From Paracoccus saliphilus (lineage in GTDB: Bacteria; Pseudomonadota; Alphaproteobacteria; Rhodobacterales; Rhodobacteraceae): a stretch of DNA of 64,000 bases. The stretch spans positions 930,001-994,000 of the forward strand of contig NZ_CP067140.1 in NCBI RefSeq assembly GCF_028553805.1, given 5' to 3'. The notes under the pieces were generated by a model. It did not search any database, was not told the origin of the DNA, and saw only the letters and a list, made by a program, of their open reading frames with translations. Position numbers and translations under genes: made by a program. Below are positions 42,410 to 52,833 of this stretch, piece after piece (the first letter of the stretch is position 1; each line of letters opens with the position of its first letter).

Positions 42410-43735
42410 TTACAGGTAGTCGCCGCGCTGCAGGCCGTATTTGGCCATTTTCTCGTTCAATGTCCGGCGCGGCAGGCATAGCTCGTCCATGACATTGGCG
42501 ATGCTGCCCCTGTGACGGCGCATGGTGTTGTCGATCAGCATGCGTTCGAAGCTTTCGACATATTCCTTGAGCGGCTTGCCTTCGGTCGTGGTGGCCTGCT
42601 GAGTGTCTTCGCCATCCGCCATCAGCAGCGATGCAATGCTGCCCGAGCCGCGCCGGTTCTGCAGAACCGCCCGTTCGGCCACGTTGATGAGTTGGCGGAT
42701 ATTGCCGGGCCAGGGTGCCTGCAACAGCTGCGCGGCCTCCTGTGCGCCGACCTGCGGGGCCTCGCATCCATATTCGTCAGAGAATTGTTCCGTCATCCGG
42801 TTGAAAAGCGTCAGGATATCCTCACCACGGGCGCGCAGCGGCGGCAGGGTGATATTCAGCGCCGAAAGGCGATAGAACAGGTCGGGGCGCAGTGAATCCT
42901 CGGCCTTGCGCCCTTCACCCCGGGCGTTCGAGATGGCGATGATGCGGGTCTCGGCGGGAGGGCCCTGATCGCTGATGAAAGCCAGCAGCCGCGCCTGCAA
43001 CGGTTCCGACAGGGCCTCGACATCTTCGAGGCACAAGGTGCCGCCACGCGCTTCCTCGACCGAGGGAAGCCCGTCATCCACCGGTCCGAACAGCCGTGCG
43101 GTCAGGGCCTCGTCATTATATGCGGCGCAGGAGATGGGTACGAATTTCTTCGTCGCGCGCGGTCCCACGGCATGCAGCGCATGGGCAACCAGAGTCTTGC
43201 CCGTGCCGGTTTCTCCGTCGATCAGCACATGGCCGTCCGCCTGCCCCAGATCGAGGATATCCTCGCGCAGGCGTTCCATCACCGGGCTGGAACCGATCAG
43301 CTTGGACATGACCTGTTGGCCGTCGGAGAGATCGCGGCGCAGCGCGCGATTGTCCAGCGTCATGCGCCGGGCTTGCGTGGCTTTCTTGGCCAGGGCGGTC
43401 ATCCTGTCGGGGTTGAAGGGCTTTTCCATGAAGTCCATGGCACCCAAGCGCATCGCCTCGACCGCCATGGGCACATCGCCGTGACCGGTGATCAGGATGA
43501 CCGGCAAGGCTGAATCCATGCTCATCAGGCGCTTGAGGAACGCGATACCGTCCATTCCAGGCATGCGGATATCCGAGACGATAATTCCCGGCCATTCCGG
43601 TCCGACGATCTTGAGGGCATCCTCTGCACTGGCGAAGGATTCGGTCTCGAAACCCGACAAAACCAACCACTGGCTGATCGACTCCCGCATGTCGGGCTCG
43701 TCGTCAACAATCGCAATCTTCAGTTTGCGGGACAT
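42410..43735 (-). CDS. dctD: C4-dicarboxylate response regulator DctD (GAFTGA-less)
   Basis: A 441-residue NtrC-family response regulator. The receiver domain has phospho-acceptor Asp55 (VSDIRMPGMDG). The AAA+ domain has Walker A GETGTGKT at 174-181. The sigma-54 contact loop GAFTGA is missing: the segment reads LFGPVDDGLP (215-224). The Walker B end reads CLEDVE instead of FLDEIE. The C-terminal Fis-type HTH (SIANVMDELCLPRRTLNEKM) is intact. It pairs with the kinase DctB, 20 bases upstream. It may activate without sigma-54. Confidence 0.88.
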   Translation of the reverse strand: MSRKLKIAIVDDEPDMRESISQWLVLSGFETESFASAEDALKIVGPEWPGIIVSDIRMPGMDGIAFLKRLMSMDSALPVILITGHGDVPMAVEAMRLGAMDFMEKPFNPDRMTALAKKATQARRMTLDNRALRRDLSDGQQVMSKLIGSSPVMERLREDILDLGQADGHVLIDGETGTGKTLVAHALHAVGPRATKKFVPISCAAYNDEALTARLFGPVDDGLPSVEEARGGTLCLEDVEALSEPLQARLLAFISDQGPPAETRIIAISNARGEGRKAEDSLRPDLFYRLSALNITLPPLRARGEDILTLFNRMTEQFSDEYGCEAPQVGAQEAAQLLQAPWPGNIRQLINVAERAVLQNRRGSGSIASLLMADGEDTQQATTTEGKPLKEYVESFERMLIDNTMRRHRGSIANVMDELCLPRRTLNEKMAKYGLQRGDYL

Positions 43736-43755
43736 CAGGCATCCTCTCTTGTATC

Positions 43756-45576
43756 TTATTCGGCAGCAAGCGCCTTGTCCGGCTCCTCTTCGGGCCGAAG
43801 TAAGGGCAACTCAACCTGAAACACCGCTCCACCACCTTCGGTTTCATTATGGGCGGTCAGACGACCTCCGAAATCCGCCACGATCGACGAAGAAATCGCC
43901 AGACCCAGTCCAGTACCCTCTCCGGGCTTCTTTGTTGTCCAGAACGGTTCAAACAGTTTTTCCAGGTCAGCGACACCCGGACCGTTGTCGCTGACGGACA
44001 CATAGGCGTGAGCGCCTTGGCTCACCTCGATATCGATTCGTCCCTCGCGCCGGTCCTTGACTGCATCGACGGCATTGCGCAGCAGATTGATGATGACCTG
44101 CTCGAGACGGATCCTGTCGGCCATGACCATAACCTTGTCGCGGGGCAGGTTGCGGCGCACCTGGACCGGGCGCTCGCGCAATTGCGGTTCCATCATCGTC
44201 AAGGCAGTGCTGACGGCCTCTCGCAAATCGACCGGCTCGACAGCTTCCCCGCCCTTGCGGGCGTAGGATTTGAGCTGCCGTGTGATCGTACCCATGCGGT
44301 CGATCAGGTCGTTGATGCGCTGGAAGCTGGACAGCGCCTCTTCAGGGCGTCCGCGCTGCAGCAATAGCCGCGCACCGGCCAGGTAGGTTTTCATCGCCGC
44401 CAGAGGTTGATTGAGTTCGTGGCTCACCCCCGCCGACATTTCGCCAAGCGCCGCCAGCTTCGAGCTTTGCTGGACGGTTTGCTCGGCCACCCGCAGCTCT
44501 TTCTGCACGCGTTCGCGTTCGGCGATTTCACGGGTCAGGCGAGCATTCAGCGCCCGCAGATCCGCCGATTCCCGCATATAAGCCACTGACTGCATCCGCG
44601 CCCGGCGTGACAGGATATAGAAGCTGGCCGCCAGCAGGATCGCGAAACCCATGATCTCGAGCGCCAGAACCGCGTTCACGCGTTCGCGGATCGAGGAATA
44701 GGTGGTGAAGCCGATCATCTTCCAGCCGCGAAACGGAATCCGGCTTTCGGTCCGCATCACCGCGCGACCTTTGACATAGGCGTCGGCAGGGGCGGTCGTC
44801 CAGTCGGTGGTAACCTGGAACGCCCGCTGGATTGCCGAAGGAGCGGAGCGCACCGATAATGCCTCGGGCATGGTGAGTCCCCGCCAGCGCGGCTCCGTCG
44901 ACAGGATGATGTCGCCCGAACTGTCCGTGACGGCCACCGCATCCGAAATGCCGGCCCAGGATTGTTCGAGCCGTGTCAGATCGGCCGCGACGACGATGAC
45001 ACCCATGGTCTTGTTTTCGGTGACGACGGCCCGCGAATAGGTGAATTCATAGGCTCCGCCACCTTCATTCGAGACCGTGAAAACAGTATCGCGCGAACGC
45101 AGTGCCTCTACATAATACGGGGTGAGCGAGTTGTTGGTGCCGATCTGATAGCGGTCGGTCGAACCTACGGTCCGGCCCGACGCGTCGAGGAGCCGGATCG
45201 AGACTGCGCCGATCTCTTTCTGTGCGGCGATCAGGCGGGCCGAGGTGCCTGAAAAATCGTTGCTGTTCAGTGATCCGATCAGTTCCGGATCACGGGCGAG
45301 CAGTTGCGGAACGACCGCCGTCCGTTGCAATTCGGAGATCAGGTTGCCTGTATAGAGCGCCAGTCGCAACTCGGCCCGCACTTCGGTGTTTTCAGAGAAC
45401 CGTTCCGTCAGCCAGGCATTGGTGGCCCAGATCGAGGCGACGGCCGTCAGGACAATGACTGCGATCGCACTGCGCGGCCACCAGGGACTGGTCGCTGGCG
45501 GGAAGCCCCGCTGCGGCCTGTTCGGCTTGGCCGTTGCGATGTCATCTTTCTCGGTCACGGACCGTACTTCCGCCAT
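43756..45576 (-). CDS. dctB: C4-dicarboxylate sensor histidine kinase DctB
   Basis: A 606-residue inner-membrane kinase. Two transmembrane segments (36-53 and 303-322) flank a periplasmic PAS-like sensor. The kinase core has a coiled coil, phospho-acceptor His386 (GVSHELNQPLAA), and the N, G1 and G2 boxes (NLLRNAVDAV, DNGPGV, GEGTGLGLAI). It likely senses succinate, fumarate or malate and phosphorylates DctD. No TRAP dicarboxylate transporter genes are adjacent. Confidence 0.9.
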   Translation of the reverse strand: MAEVRSVTEKDDIATAKPNRPQRGFPPATSPWWPRSAIAVIVLTAVASIWATNAWLTERFSENTEVRAELRLALYTGNLISELQRTAVVPQLLARDPELIGSLNSNDFSGTSARLIAAQKEIGAVSIRLLDASGRTVGSTDRYQIGTNNSLTPYYVEALRSRDTVFTVSNEGGGAYEFTYSRAVVTENKTMGVIVVAADLTRLEQSWAGISDAVAVTDSSGDIILSTEPRWRGLTMPEALSVRSAPSAIQRAFQVTTDWTTAPADAYVKGRAVMRTESRIPFRGWKMIGFTTYSSIRERVNAVLALEIMGFAILLAASFYILSRRARMQSVAYMRESADLRALNARLTREIAERERVQKELRVAEQTVQQSSKLAALGEMSAGVSHELNQPLAAMKTYLAGARLLLQRGRPEEALSSFQRINDLIDRMGTITRQLKSYARKGGEAVEPVDLREAVSTALTMMEPQLRERPVQVRRNLPRDKVMVMADRIRLEQVIINLLRNAVDAVKDRREGRIDIEVSQGAHAYVSVSDNGPGVADLEKLFEPFWTTKKPGEGTGLGLAISSSIVADFGGRLTAHNETEGGGAVFQVELPLLRPEEEPDKALAAE

Positions 45577-45623
45577 GTTTGCGCAACTTGCGCAATCTAG
45601 GGGCAGATCGGGCGACGCTCAAG

Positions 45624-46292
45624 TCAAGCGTAAGCCAGCGCTTCGACCAGCCCATTGAACAGGGGCTTTCCATCCGAGCCCCCCAATGCCGCATCGGCAG
45701 CGCGTTCGGGATGGGGCATCATGCCCAGAACCCGGCGATTGGCTGACAGGACCCCGGCAATATCCGCGACCGATCCGTTGATTCCGGGCGCATAGGTGAA
45801 GGCAATCCGGTTCTCGTCACGCAACTGAGCCAATTCATCGGCGTCGATCTGGTAATTGCCGTCGTGATGGGCGACGGGAATTGTAATGTTCTGGCCCGAC
45901 GAATAGCCCGAGGTAAAGGCGCTGTCGGCCGTGGCGACGTGCAGCGCAGTCGGTTTGCAAAGAAAGGTCAGCCCCTGGTTGCGCATCAGCGCACCGGGCA
46001 GCAGGCCCAACTCGGTCAGCACCTGGAAACCGTTGCATATCCCCAGCACATAGCCGCCCTTGCCGGCATGTTCGCGCAGGCTTCGCGCGATGGGGGAATG
46101 CGCGGCAATCGCGCCGCAGCGCAGGTAATCGCCATAGGAAAACCCGCCGGGAACCGCGATCAGATCGGTGCCAGATGGAAGCGCGTCATCCTTGTGCCAG
46201 ACCCGTGTCACATCGGCCCCGGCCTGCTCAAGCGCGACGGCAAGGTCGCGGTCGCAATTCGATCCGGGAAAGGTGATGACGGCGGCTTTCAT
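45624..46292 (-). CDS. purQ: Phosphoribosylformylglycinamidine synthase subunit PurQ
   Basis: A 222-residue glutamine amidotransferase subunit that supplies ammonia to PurL in purine synthesis. Nucleophile Cys86 in GICNGFQVL and the HPER motif near the C-terminus form the triad, with FPGSNCDRD at the start. purS and purL are not next to it. It is upstream of dctB on the same strand, 47 bases away. Confidence 0.96.
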   Translation of the reverse strand: MKAAVITFPGSNCDRDLAVALEQAGADVTRVWHKDDALPSGTDLIAVPGGFSYGDYLRCGAIAAHSPIARSLREHAGKGGYVLGICNGFQVLTELGLLPGALMRNQGLTFLCKPTALHVATADSAFTSGYSSGQNITIPVAHHDGNYQIDADELAQLRDENRIAFTYAPGINGSVADIAGVLSANRRVLGMMPHPERAADAALGGSDGKPLFNGLVEALAYA

Positions 46293-46407
46293 GGGGCAGG
46301 GCTCCTGTGAGGGATGACAATGGTTTAGCGCAACCCGAGCGTCAAGGAAAGAGGCCGGCGCGCCCCGTGCCCTCGATCATGCGGGCAAGGGCAGGGGGCG
46401 AAGCCGC

Positions 46408-48465
46408 TCAGCCCTCGATCCGGGTGAAATCGGCGATCTGGCGGCCCGCCTCGCGGATGCGGGAAAGCAGGTTGAGCCGGTTGCGCCGGAGGATCTGGTT
46501 GTCGGTATTGACCTGCACCGCCTCGAAGAACGCGTCGATGGGCGCGCGCAGCCCGGCGATGGCGGACATGGCGGCGGGGAAATCCTCTGCCTCCATGGCC
46601 TCCTTGATGGCCGGCTCCGCCGTGTCGAGCGCCGTGAACAGGGCGCGCTCCTCGCCGGTTTCCGCGAATTTCTGATCGGCGCCGAAACTGTATTCGACGC
46701 CGTCCTTGTCCTCGGCCTGCGCAAGGATGTTTCCGGCACGTTTCAGTCCCTGCGTCAGGTTCTGCCCGTCCTCGGTCGTCAGCATCTCGTTCAGCGCGGT
46801 GGCGCGGTTCACCACCTGCACCAGATCGTCATTGCCGGGCTGCGCCAGCACCGCGTCGATGATGTCATGGCGGATGCCCTGATCGCGCAAATGGACCTTG
46901 AGCCGGTCATGGAGGAAGGTCAGGAGGTCGGCGGCATCCGCTCCGGTATAGCCTTTTGCCATGATTTCGAGCAGACCGACCCTCACACCATTCCCCAACA
47001 CCAACCGAATAACGCCCAACGCAGCCCGCCGCAGCGCGAACGGGTCCTTCGAACCGGTCGGCTTTTCATCGATGGCCCAGAATCCGGTCAACATGTCGAT
47101 CTTGTCGGCCAGCGCCACGGCAACCGAAACCGGGGCAGAGGGCACCGCATCCGAGGGACCAAGCGGCGAGTAGTGATCCCGCGCGGCATCGGCCACGGCG
47201 TCGGCATGGCCTGCAGACTTGGCGTAATACCTGCCCATGATCCCTTGCAATTCGGGGAACTCGCCGACCATGGCCGAGCGCAAATCCAGCTTGGCCAGTC
47301 GCGCCGCCTGTTCCGCCTGATCCGCATCGGCCCCGACCAAGGGCGCGATCTCACGCGAGAGCGCCGCGATCCGCTCAACCCGGTCCGCCTGAGAGCCCAG
47401 CTTGTTGTGGAAGGTCACGGATTTCAGCCCTTCGGCCCAACCCTCCATGCCCTCTTTCGCGTCGCGCAGGTCGTTTTCCCAGAAGAAGGCGGCATCCGAC
47501 AGTCGGGCTGCGAGCACGCGCTGGTTCCCGGCAAGGATCGTCGCACCGTCATCGGCAGTCTCGATATTGGCGACGGTGACGAAGCCCTCGATCCGTCCGG
47601 TCTTTGGATTGCGCGCCGAGAAGAATTTCTGATGCTCCTTCATCGAGGTCTGCAGCACCTCGGGCGGCAGGTCGAGGAAACGCTCCTCGATCACCCCCAT
47701 CAGCGGCACCGGCCACTCGACCAGCCCGGCGACCTCGGACATCAGCCCTTCATCTGGCACGATCTCCCAGCCACGCGCGAAGGCGAGGCTGTCGGCCTCC
47801 TGCCGGATCGCGGCTTCGCGTTCGTCATGGTCCAGCATGACCCGGGCGCGGCGCAGTTTCGCGGCATAATCCTCGAACCCCGTGACGGCGAAGGGTTCGG
47901 GCGCCATGAAGCGGTGGCCACGTGTCGTATCGCCTGCCGCGATCCCCTCGACCGTCAGTGGCACCACGGATGCACCGGATTCGTCGGTCAGAATGCACAG
48001 GATCGAATGCAGCGGGCGCACCCAACGCAGCGACCCGTCGCCCCAACGCATGGATTTCGGCCATGGAAAGTTGCGGATCGCGGCTTCCAGTACCTCGGCC
48101 ACAATCTCGGCTGCGGGGCGGCCCGGCCTCTCGATGGTCGCGAACCAGACCTGCCCTTTCTTGTCGTCCCGCTTTTCCAGTTGATCGCGGGTCAGTCCCG
48201 CACCGCGCAGGAACCCTTCCAACGCCTTCTCGGGCGCGTCCACGCGCGGACCCTTGCGCTCTTCGCGAATGGTGGGGCTGTGGTCGGTCAGACCCTCGAC
48301 GGCCAGCACCAGCCGGCGCGGGGTGCTGAACGCGCCCGCCGAGGCATAGGTCAGACCGCCTTCGACCAGCCCGTCGGTGATCAGGCGTTTCAGGTCCGCA
48401 CGGGCGCGAGATTGCATCCGGGCGGGGATTTCCTCCGAGAATAGCTCGATGAGAAGGTCGGGCAT
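46408..48465 (-). CDS. glyS: Glycyl-tRNA synthetase beta subunit
   Basis: A 685-residue beta subunit of the alpha2-beta2 glycyl-tRNA synthetase, involved in tRNA binding. The opening LLIELFSEEIPARMQ, GPRVDAPEKALEGFLRG and the central MGRYYAKSAGHAD and KIDMLTGFWAIDEKPTGSKDPFALRRA blocks are diagnostic. It overlaps the upstream small gene by one base. Confidence 0.96.
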   Translation of the reverse strand: MPDLLIELFSEEIPARMQSRARADLKRLITDGLVEGGLTYASAGAFSTPRRLVLAVEGLTDHSPTIREERKGPRVDAPEKALEGFLRGAGLTRDQLEKRDDKKGQVWFATIERPGRPAAEIVAEVLEAAIRNFPWPKSMRWGDGSLRWVRPLHSILCILTDESGASVVPLTVEGIAAGDTTRGHRFMAPEPFAVTGFEDYAAKLRRARVMLDHDEREAAIRQEADSLAFARGWEIVPDEGLMSEVAGLVEWPVPLMGVIEERFLDLPPEVLQTSMKEHQKFFSARNPKTGRIEGFVTVANIETADDGATILAGNQRVLAARLSDAAFFWENDLRDAKEGMEGWAEGLKSVTFHNKLGSQADRVERIAALSREIAPLVGADADQAEQAARLAKLDLRSAMVGEFPELQGIMGRYYAKSAGHADAVADAARDHYSPLGPSDAVPSAPVSVAVALADKIDMLTGFWAIDEKPTGSKDPFALRRAALGVIRLVLGNGVRVGLLEIMAKGYTGADAADLLTFLHDRLKVHLRDQGIRHDIIDAVLAQPGNDDLVQVVNRATALNEMLTTEDGQNLTQGLKRAGNILAQAEDKDGVEYSFGADQKFAETGEERALFTALDTAEPAIKEAMEAEDFPAAMSAIAGLRAPIDAFFEAVQVNTDNQILRRNRLNLLSRIREAGRQIADFTRIEG

Positions 48466-48938
48466 CAGTCCATCACTCCGCGTTCCGGGGTCTTGTCGTT
48501 ATATTGGTGCCAGCCATAGGCGCGGCCATCGGGATAGATGGCCAGCACGCGGTCCACATCCGGGTGGATCTCGGACTGGCTCAGGACGGCACGGGCAGCG
48601 CCGGATTCGAGATCAGCGCCGATCTGTTCGGCATCGAAGCAATCGAACCAGCGGGGGCCGATCAAGGGGGTGGCACCTTCGAAAGGGATCGCATCGGAGA
48701 AATCGCCCTCGATGCGGAAACAGGCGCGCCAGCGGATAGGAGAGCTGTCTGCGTCGATACCCTCGAAACCGGTCATCTGCAGATCTTGTGCCCCGTCTTC
48801 GGACTGAATTTGAACGATCGCCGCCGGACTGCCCGGCGCGATCTCGTCGTAGAAACCATATTCCTGCGCATACCAGATCCCGCCGCCAACAAGAATTGGC
48901 GCAAGGATCAGCACGATGACTGCCAGCTTGCCCTTCAC
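48465..48938 (-). CDS. Single-span secreted protein between glyQ and glyS (DUF6446-like)
   Basis: A 157-residue protein with an N-terminal membrane anchor ([20 protein letters not shown]) and a periplasmic domain containing [32 protein letters not shown] and [10 protein letters not shown]. The start is GTG at 48938, overlapping the glyQ stop (GTGA). I recall the same small gene sandwiched between glyQ and glyS in other Rhodobacteraceae; its function is unknown. The coupling to both synthetase genes implies coordinated expression. Confidence 0.72.
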   Translation of the reverse strand: MKGKLAVIVLILAPILVGGGIWYAQEYGFYDEIAPGSPAAIVQIQSEDGAQDLQMTGFEGIDADSSPIRWRACFRIEGDFSDAIPFEGATPLIGPRWFDCFDAEQIGADLESGAARAVLSQSEIHPDVDRVLAIYPDGRAYGWHQYNDKTPERGVMD

Positions 48939-49858
48939 GCCGCTTTTCCCGCTGCATCGGTGGTCACGAACAGGTCGGCACAGGCCTTGGCCAGCGCCCG
49001 GACACGCCCGATATAGGCCTGCCGCTCGGTGACCGAGATCACCCCGCGCGCGTCCAGCAGGTTGAAGACATGGCTGGCCTTGATGCATTGGTCATAGGCC
49101 GGGTGCGCCATCGGGATACGCCGCCCGGCGCTGTCGGTCTCGGCCGCGTCGAGGATGCGCGCGCATTCGGCCTCGGCATCCTCGAAATGCCGGAACAGCG
49201 TGTCCGTGTCGGCCTGGTCGAAGTTCCAGCGCGAATATTCCTGCTCGGTCTGAAGGAAGATATCGCCATAGCTCAGCGGAATGGCCGCATCGGGGTCGTT
49301 GAAGGGCATATCCATCACATGCTCGACGCCCAGCACATACATCGCCAGCCGCTCCAGCCCATAGGTCAGCTCGCCCGAGACCGGGCGGCAATCATGCCCG
49401 CCGACCTGCTGGAAATAGGTGAACTGGCTGACTTCCATGCCGTCGCACCAGACCTCCCACCCCAGGCCCCATGCGCCGAGGGTCGGGCTTTCCCAATCAT
49501 CCTCGACGAAGCGGACATCGTGGATCATCGGATCGAGGCCGATGGCGCGCAGGCTGCCCAGGTAAAGTTCCTGCAAATTCGCGGGGCTCGGTTTGATGAT
49601 CACCTGATATTGATAATAATGCTGCAACCGGTTCGGATTTTCGCCATAGCGGCCGTCGGTCGGGCGGCGCGAGGGTTGCACATAGGCCGCCGCCCACGGC
49701 TTCGAGCCAAGGGCGCGCAGGGTGGTCGCGGGATGGAAGGTGCCCGCGCCTACTTCCATGTCATAGGGCTGCAGGATCGCGCAGCCCTGTCCGGCCCAGT
49801 AATTCTGCAGGCGGAGAATGACCTCCTGAAAGCTGCGGGGGCGGTTGGGGCTGGTCAT
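48935..49858 (-). CDS. glyQ: Glycyl-tRNA synthetase alpha subunit
   Basis: A 307-residue catalytic alpha subunit of glycyl-tRNA synthetase. [18 protein letters not shown] at the start, [15 protein letters not shown] and [19 protein letters not shown] are family signatures. The ATG at 49858 has AAAGGA seven bases upstream, which decides it over an earlier ATG at 49888. It is the first gene of the glyQ-small ORF-glyS operon. Confidence 0.96.
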   Translation of the reverse strand: MTSPNRPRSFQEVILRLQNYWAGQGCAILQPYDMEVGAGTFHPATTLRALGSKPWAAAYVQPSRRPTDGRYGENPNRLQHYYQYQVIIKPSPANLQELYLGSLRAIGLDPMIHDVRFVEDDWESPTLGAWGLGWEVWCDGMEVSQFTYFQQVGGHDCRPVSGELTYGLERLAMYVLGVEHVMDMPFNDPDAAIPLSYGDIFLQTEQEYSRWNFDQADTDTLFRHFEDAEAECARILDAAETDSAGRRIPMAHPAYDQCIKASHVFNLLDARGVISVTERQAYIGRVRALAKACADLFVTTDAAGKAA

Positions 49859-49965
49859 CTGGGCGTCCTTTTTGCATAGATCGTGCAAAGCGTCCCGCGC
49901 CTTCTAGGCGTGGCTTGGGGCAGGGTCAATAAAGGGGCGGGCAGCGGCCCGCAAAGGAGGCCGGT

Positions 49966-51372
49966 ATGCGGCACATGATTACGATGGTTCTGGCGGCAGG
50001 CTTGCCGGTGGCGGCATTCGCGCAGGACGCGGTGATACGGATCGAGGCCAAGCGGGGCGCGGCCCAGGCAAACGAGACCGCTGCGGGCTGGCGGCAGAAA
50101 TTCGACGATGTGGTGACTTTCCCTCTGAACGGGGGCTGGATCGGCATCGCGTTGGGTCCACTGTCGCCGGAAGAGGCCGAGGCACGGCTGGACGAGTTGC
50201 GGGCCGCCGGAGAGGTGCCGGCCGACAGTTTCGTGGCCGAGCCGGGGAAGAATGTGGAACTGATCCCGGTGGCCGCCACGCCTTCCGATGAGACCGGACC
50301 GGCCCGAGACAACGAGGCTGCGGCAACGGATCTCGAAAACCTGCAGGTCAATCCGGTGATTGTCGGGGAGCAATCTGACAATGAGCCCGAGCCAGTTGCC
50401 GAGCCTCCGGTCGCGGCACCTGGCACCTATATCCGGCTGCAATCCCTGCGTACGCAGGCCGAGGGCGAGGAGGCGCTGACTCAATGGCGCGAGAACTTTC
50501 CCGGTGCGGGGCTGTGGCATTTGCCGGGCGGCTGGTATGGCGTGGCCCTAGGTCCGCTGGAGGAGGAAACCGCCCTCGCATGGCTGGCTGCCTTCAAGCA
50601 GGCCGACCTGATGCCCGGAGACGCCTTTACCTCGGAAGCGGCAGAGATGGGCGAAGCGGTGACGCCGGGCGAGGCACCCGATCTGCCCGCACCGGGTGAG
50701 CCGCAAGAGATGCCGCCGATGGACGAGGTGCAGAAGGCGCTGCGTTGGGCGGGACTCTACGAGGGCGGGATCGACGGCAAGGCCGGACCCCAGACCCGCG
50801 CCGCGATCAGTGCCGAGATCATCGGGCAACGGTTTTCCCCCGATCCCGGCACGGCCATGCGCAATCTGATGGAGCGCCGCGCGGAATGGCGCGACGAGAT
50901 GGGGCTGACGGTGCTGGAGGACGCACATACCGGCCTTAGCCTCACGGCCCCCATGGACAAGCTGCAATTCGACCGCACCGAAAGGGCGCTGTCGATCTAT
51001 GCGCCGAAGAACGATTCCGGCGCGGCGCTGATCCTGTTCAGTCAGCCGGGCGGACAGCAGGAGCTTCTCGATCTGTCAGGGCTTGTCACGGCGCTTGGCT
51101 GGGTGCCTCGTCCCAAGCGGGTGATCGAGAAGGGCCATGTCCTGCTGACAGGCAAGAATACCGATCACCATGGCCGGGCCGAGGGCTGGGTCCGCGACGG
51201 ACGGGCCGAAGGCTTCGTTCTGATCTGGCCCGCGAACGACCCCGAGAACCAGACCCGCCTTGCCGCCGAGATGAGCGACAGCCTGGCCCGGAACGCTCGG
51301 GCTCAGGATGAACTGCCCGACGTGTCGGAAACGGATGGGGCTGCCTCGGACGACATCACGGAGCAACCATAG
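49966..51372 (+). CDS. Secreted protein with two SPOR-like repeats and a peptidoglycan-binding domain
   Basis: A 468-residue periplasmic or outer-membrane-facing protein with a signal peptide (AAGLPVAAFA). Two related repeats of about 70 residues occur at roughly 22-92 and 153-223; each contains GGW-(I/Y)G-(I/V)-A-LGPL and resembles SPOR-type domains. Residues near 254-275 (VQKALRWAGLYEGGIDG) form a peptidoglycan-binding helix motif. The C-terminal 190 residues are unassigned. The AAAGGAGG ribosome-binding site is very strong. Confidence 0.7.
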   Translation: MRHMITMVLAAGLPVAAFAQDAVIRIEAKRGAAQANETAAGWRQKFDDVVTFPLNGGWIGIALGPLSPEEAEARLDELRAAGEVPADSFVAEPGKNVELIPVAATPSDETGPARDNEAAATDLENLQVNPVIVGEQSDNEPEPVAEPPVAAPGTYIRLQSLRTQAEGEEALTQWRENFPGAGLWHLPGGWYGVALGPLEEETALAWLAAFKQADLMPGDAFTSEAAEMGEAVTPGEAPDLPAPGEPQEMPPMDEVQKALRWAGLYEGGIDGKAGPQTRAAISAEIIGQRFSPDPGTAMRNLMERRAEWRDEMGLTVLEDAHTGLSLTAPMDKLQFDRTERALSIYAPKNDSGAALILFSQPGGQQELLDLSGLVTALGWVPRPKRVIEKGHVLLTGKNTDHHGRAEGWVRDGRAEGFVLIWPANDPENQTRLAAEMSDSLARNARAQDELPDVSETDGAASDDITEQP

Positions 51373-51381
51373 GAGCGTGCT

Positions 51382-52833
51382 TCAGGAACGCCAGAACTTG
51401 GGCAGCAGCAGCACGAGCACCGAGACCAGCTCGAGCCGTCCGAGGAACATTCCGAAGATCATGATCCATTTGGCGCTGTTCGGGAATTCGACGATCGAGC
51501 CGTTCGCGGAGATCTCGGGGCCCCAGGCAGGTCCGACATTGGCGATGGCCGTCCATGCGGCGGTCAGCGCGGTTTTCGTGTGTAGCCCGGTCAGCGACAA
51601 CCCGACGATCAGCAGGCCGAATGTCAGCATGAACAGTGTGAAGAAGGCCATCACCGAATCCACCACCTCCTGGTCGAGGGCGCGCCCTTCATAGCGCAGC
51701 GGATAGACCCGATGCGGAGAATGCAGCCGCCGGATCTGCGCTCGAACGGCCTGGAACAGTACCAGGTAGCGGAAAACCTTGACCGAACAACCGGTGGAGC
51801 CGGTGCAGCCGCCGATCAACCCGCAGACGATCAGCAAGGCAAGTGGCAGATGCCCCCAGGCAGCCATGTCGGTCGAGGCGAAGCCGGTGCCGGAAAAGGT
51901 CGAGATAGTGTTGAAGACCGTTTCGCGGATCAGCTCGCCCGGGTGATCGCCCTGCTGCATGACAAGAAGCCGGTACAGGACGATGGCCATGCAAGCATAG
52001 AAAATCCAGCGCAGATAGGCGCGGATTTGGCTATCCTGCCATATCGGTACGAAATTCCCGCGCATGACCTGCACCATGCGGATGAAGGGGATCGAGGCGA
52101 GGATCATGAAGATCGACGCGGCCCATTCCGGCGCCCCGAGGAAAGCGCCGAAACTCGCATCGTAACTGGAGAACCCACCGGTGGACACGGTGGAGAACGC
52201 GTGGACAATGGCGTCGTATCCGTTGAGTCCCAGCAGGATATAGGTCAGCACTGCGGCGACCGTCAGCAGGACATAGATACGTGTCATCTCGGCCGCGATC
52301 TCGCCGGCGCGGGGCAGGATTTTTCCCAAAGTGTCAAAACCTTCGGACCGGAAGAACTGCATGCCGCCGACTTTCATCACCGGCAGGAAGACCATGGCGA
52401 CGACGACGATCCCCAATCCGCCGATCCATTGCAGGATTCCGCGCCATAGATGCGTTCCACGCGGTAGCTCGTTCAGCTCGGGAAAGGCGGTGGTGCCGGT
52501 GGTGGTGACGCCCGACATCGCCTCGAAATATGCGTCGGTAAAGCTTGCATGCGGCTGACCGAACATGAAGGGCAGCGCACCGAAGACCGGCAACACGGCC
52601 CAGAGCCCGGAGGTGATCAGAAAGGCCTGCTGGATGCTGAGCAGACGGTAGTCGCCGCGCGAGGCGACCGTGATCAGCAGCCCCGCGACGATGGTAATGA
52701 TGCCGGATTGCAGGAACACCGCCCAATGTTCGCTGCCCACCCACCAATCGGTCATCATCGGCAGGGCCATCGATGCGCCCAACACGACAATGACTTTTCC
52801 AAGCGGGTGAGCGACCGGGCGGATATCCATCAT
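51382..52833 (-). CDS. trkH: Potassium uptake protein TrkH
   Basis: A 483-residue inner-membrane K+ transporter subunit with four pore loops; each has a TG-type filter (SGVTTTGTTAF, STVSTGGFSS, STFSGTGFAS, ANVGPAWG). It works with the cytoplasmic regulator TrkA, which is not in this window. Two adjacent ATGs at 52833/52830 are candidate starts. It converges with the SPOR-like gene, leaving nine bases between stops. Confidence 0.92.
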   Translation of the reverse strand: MMDIRPVAHPLGKVIVVLGASMALPMMTDWWVGSEHWAVFLQSGIITIVAGLLITVASRGDYRLLSIQQAFLITSGLWAVLPVFGALPFMFGQPHASFTDAYFEAMSGVTTTGTTAFPELNELPRGTHLWRGILQWIGGLGIVVVAMVFLPVMKVGGMQFFRSEGFDTLGKILPRAGEIAAEMTRIYVLLTVAAVLTYILLGLNGYDAIVHAFSTVSTGGFSSYDASFGAFLGAPEWAASIFMILASIPFIRMVQVMRGNFVPIWQDSQIRAYLRWIFYACMAIVLYRLLVMQQGDHPGELIRETVFNTISTFSGTGFASTDMAAWGHLPLALLIVCGLIGGCTGSTGCSVKVFRYLVLFQAVRAQIRRLHSPHRVYPLRYEGRALDQEVVDSVMAFFTLFMLTFGLLIVGLSLTGLHTKTALTAAWTAIANVGPAWGPEISANGSIVEFPNSAKWIMIFGMFLGRLELVSVLVLLLPKFWRS

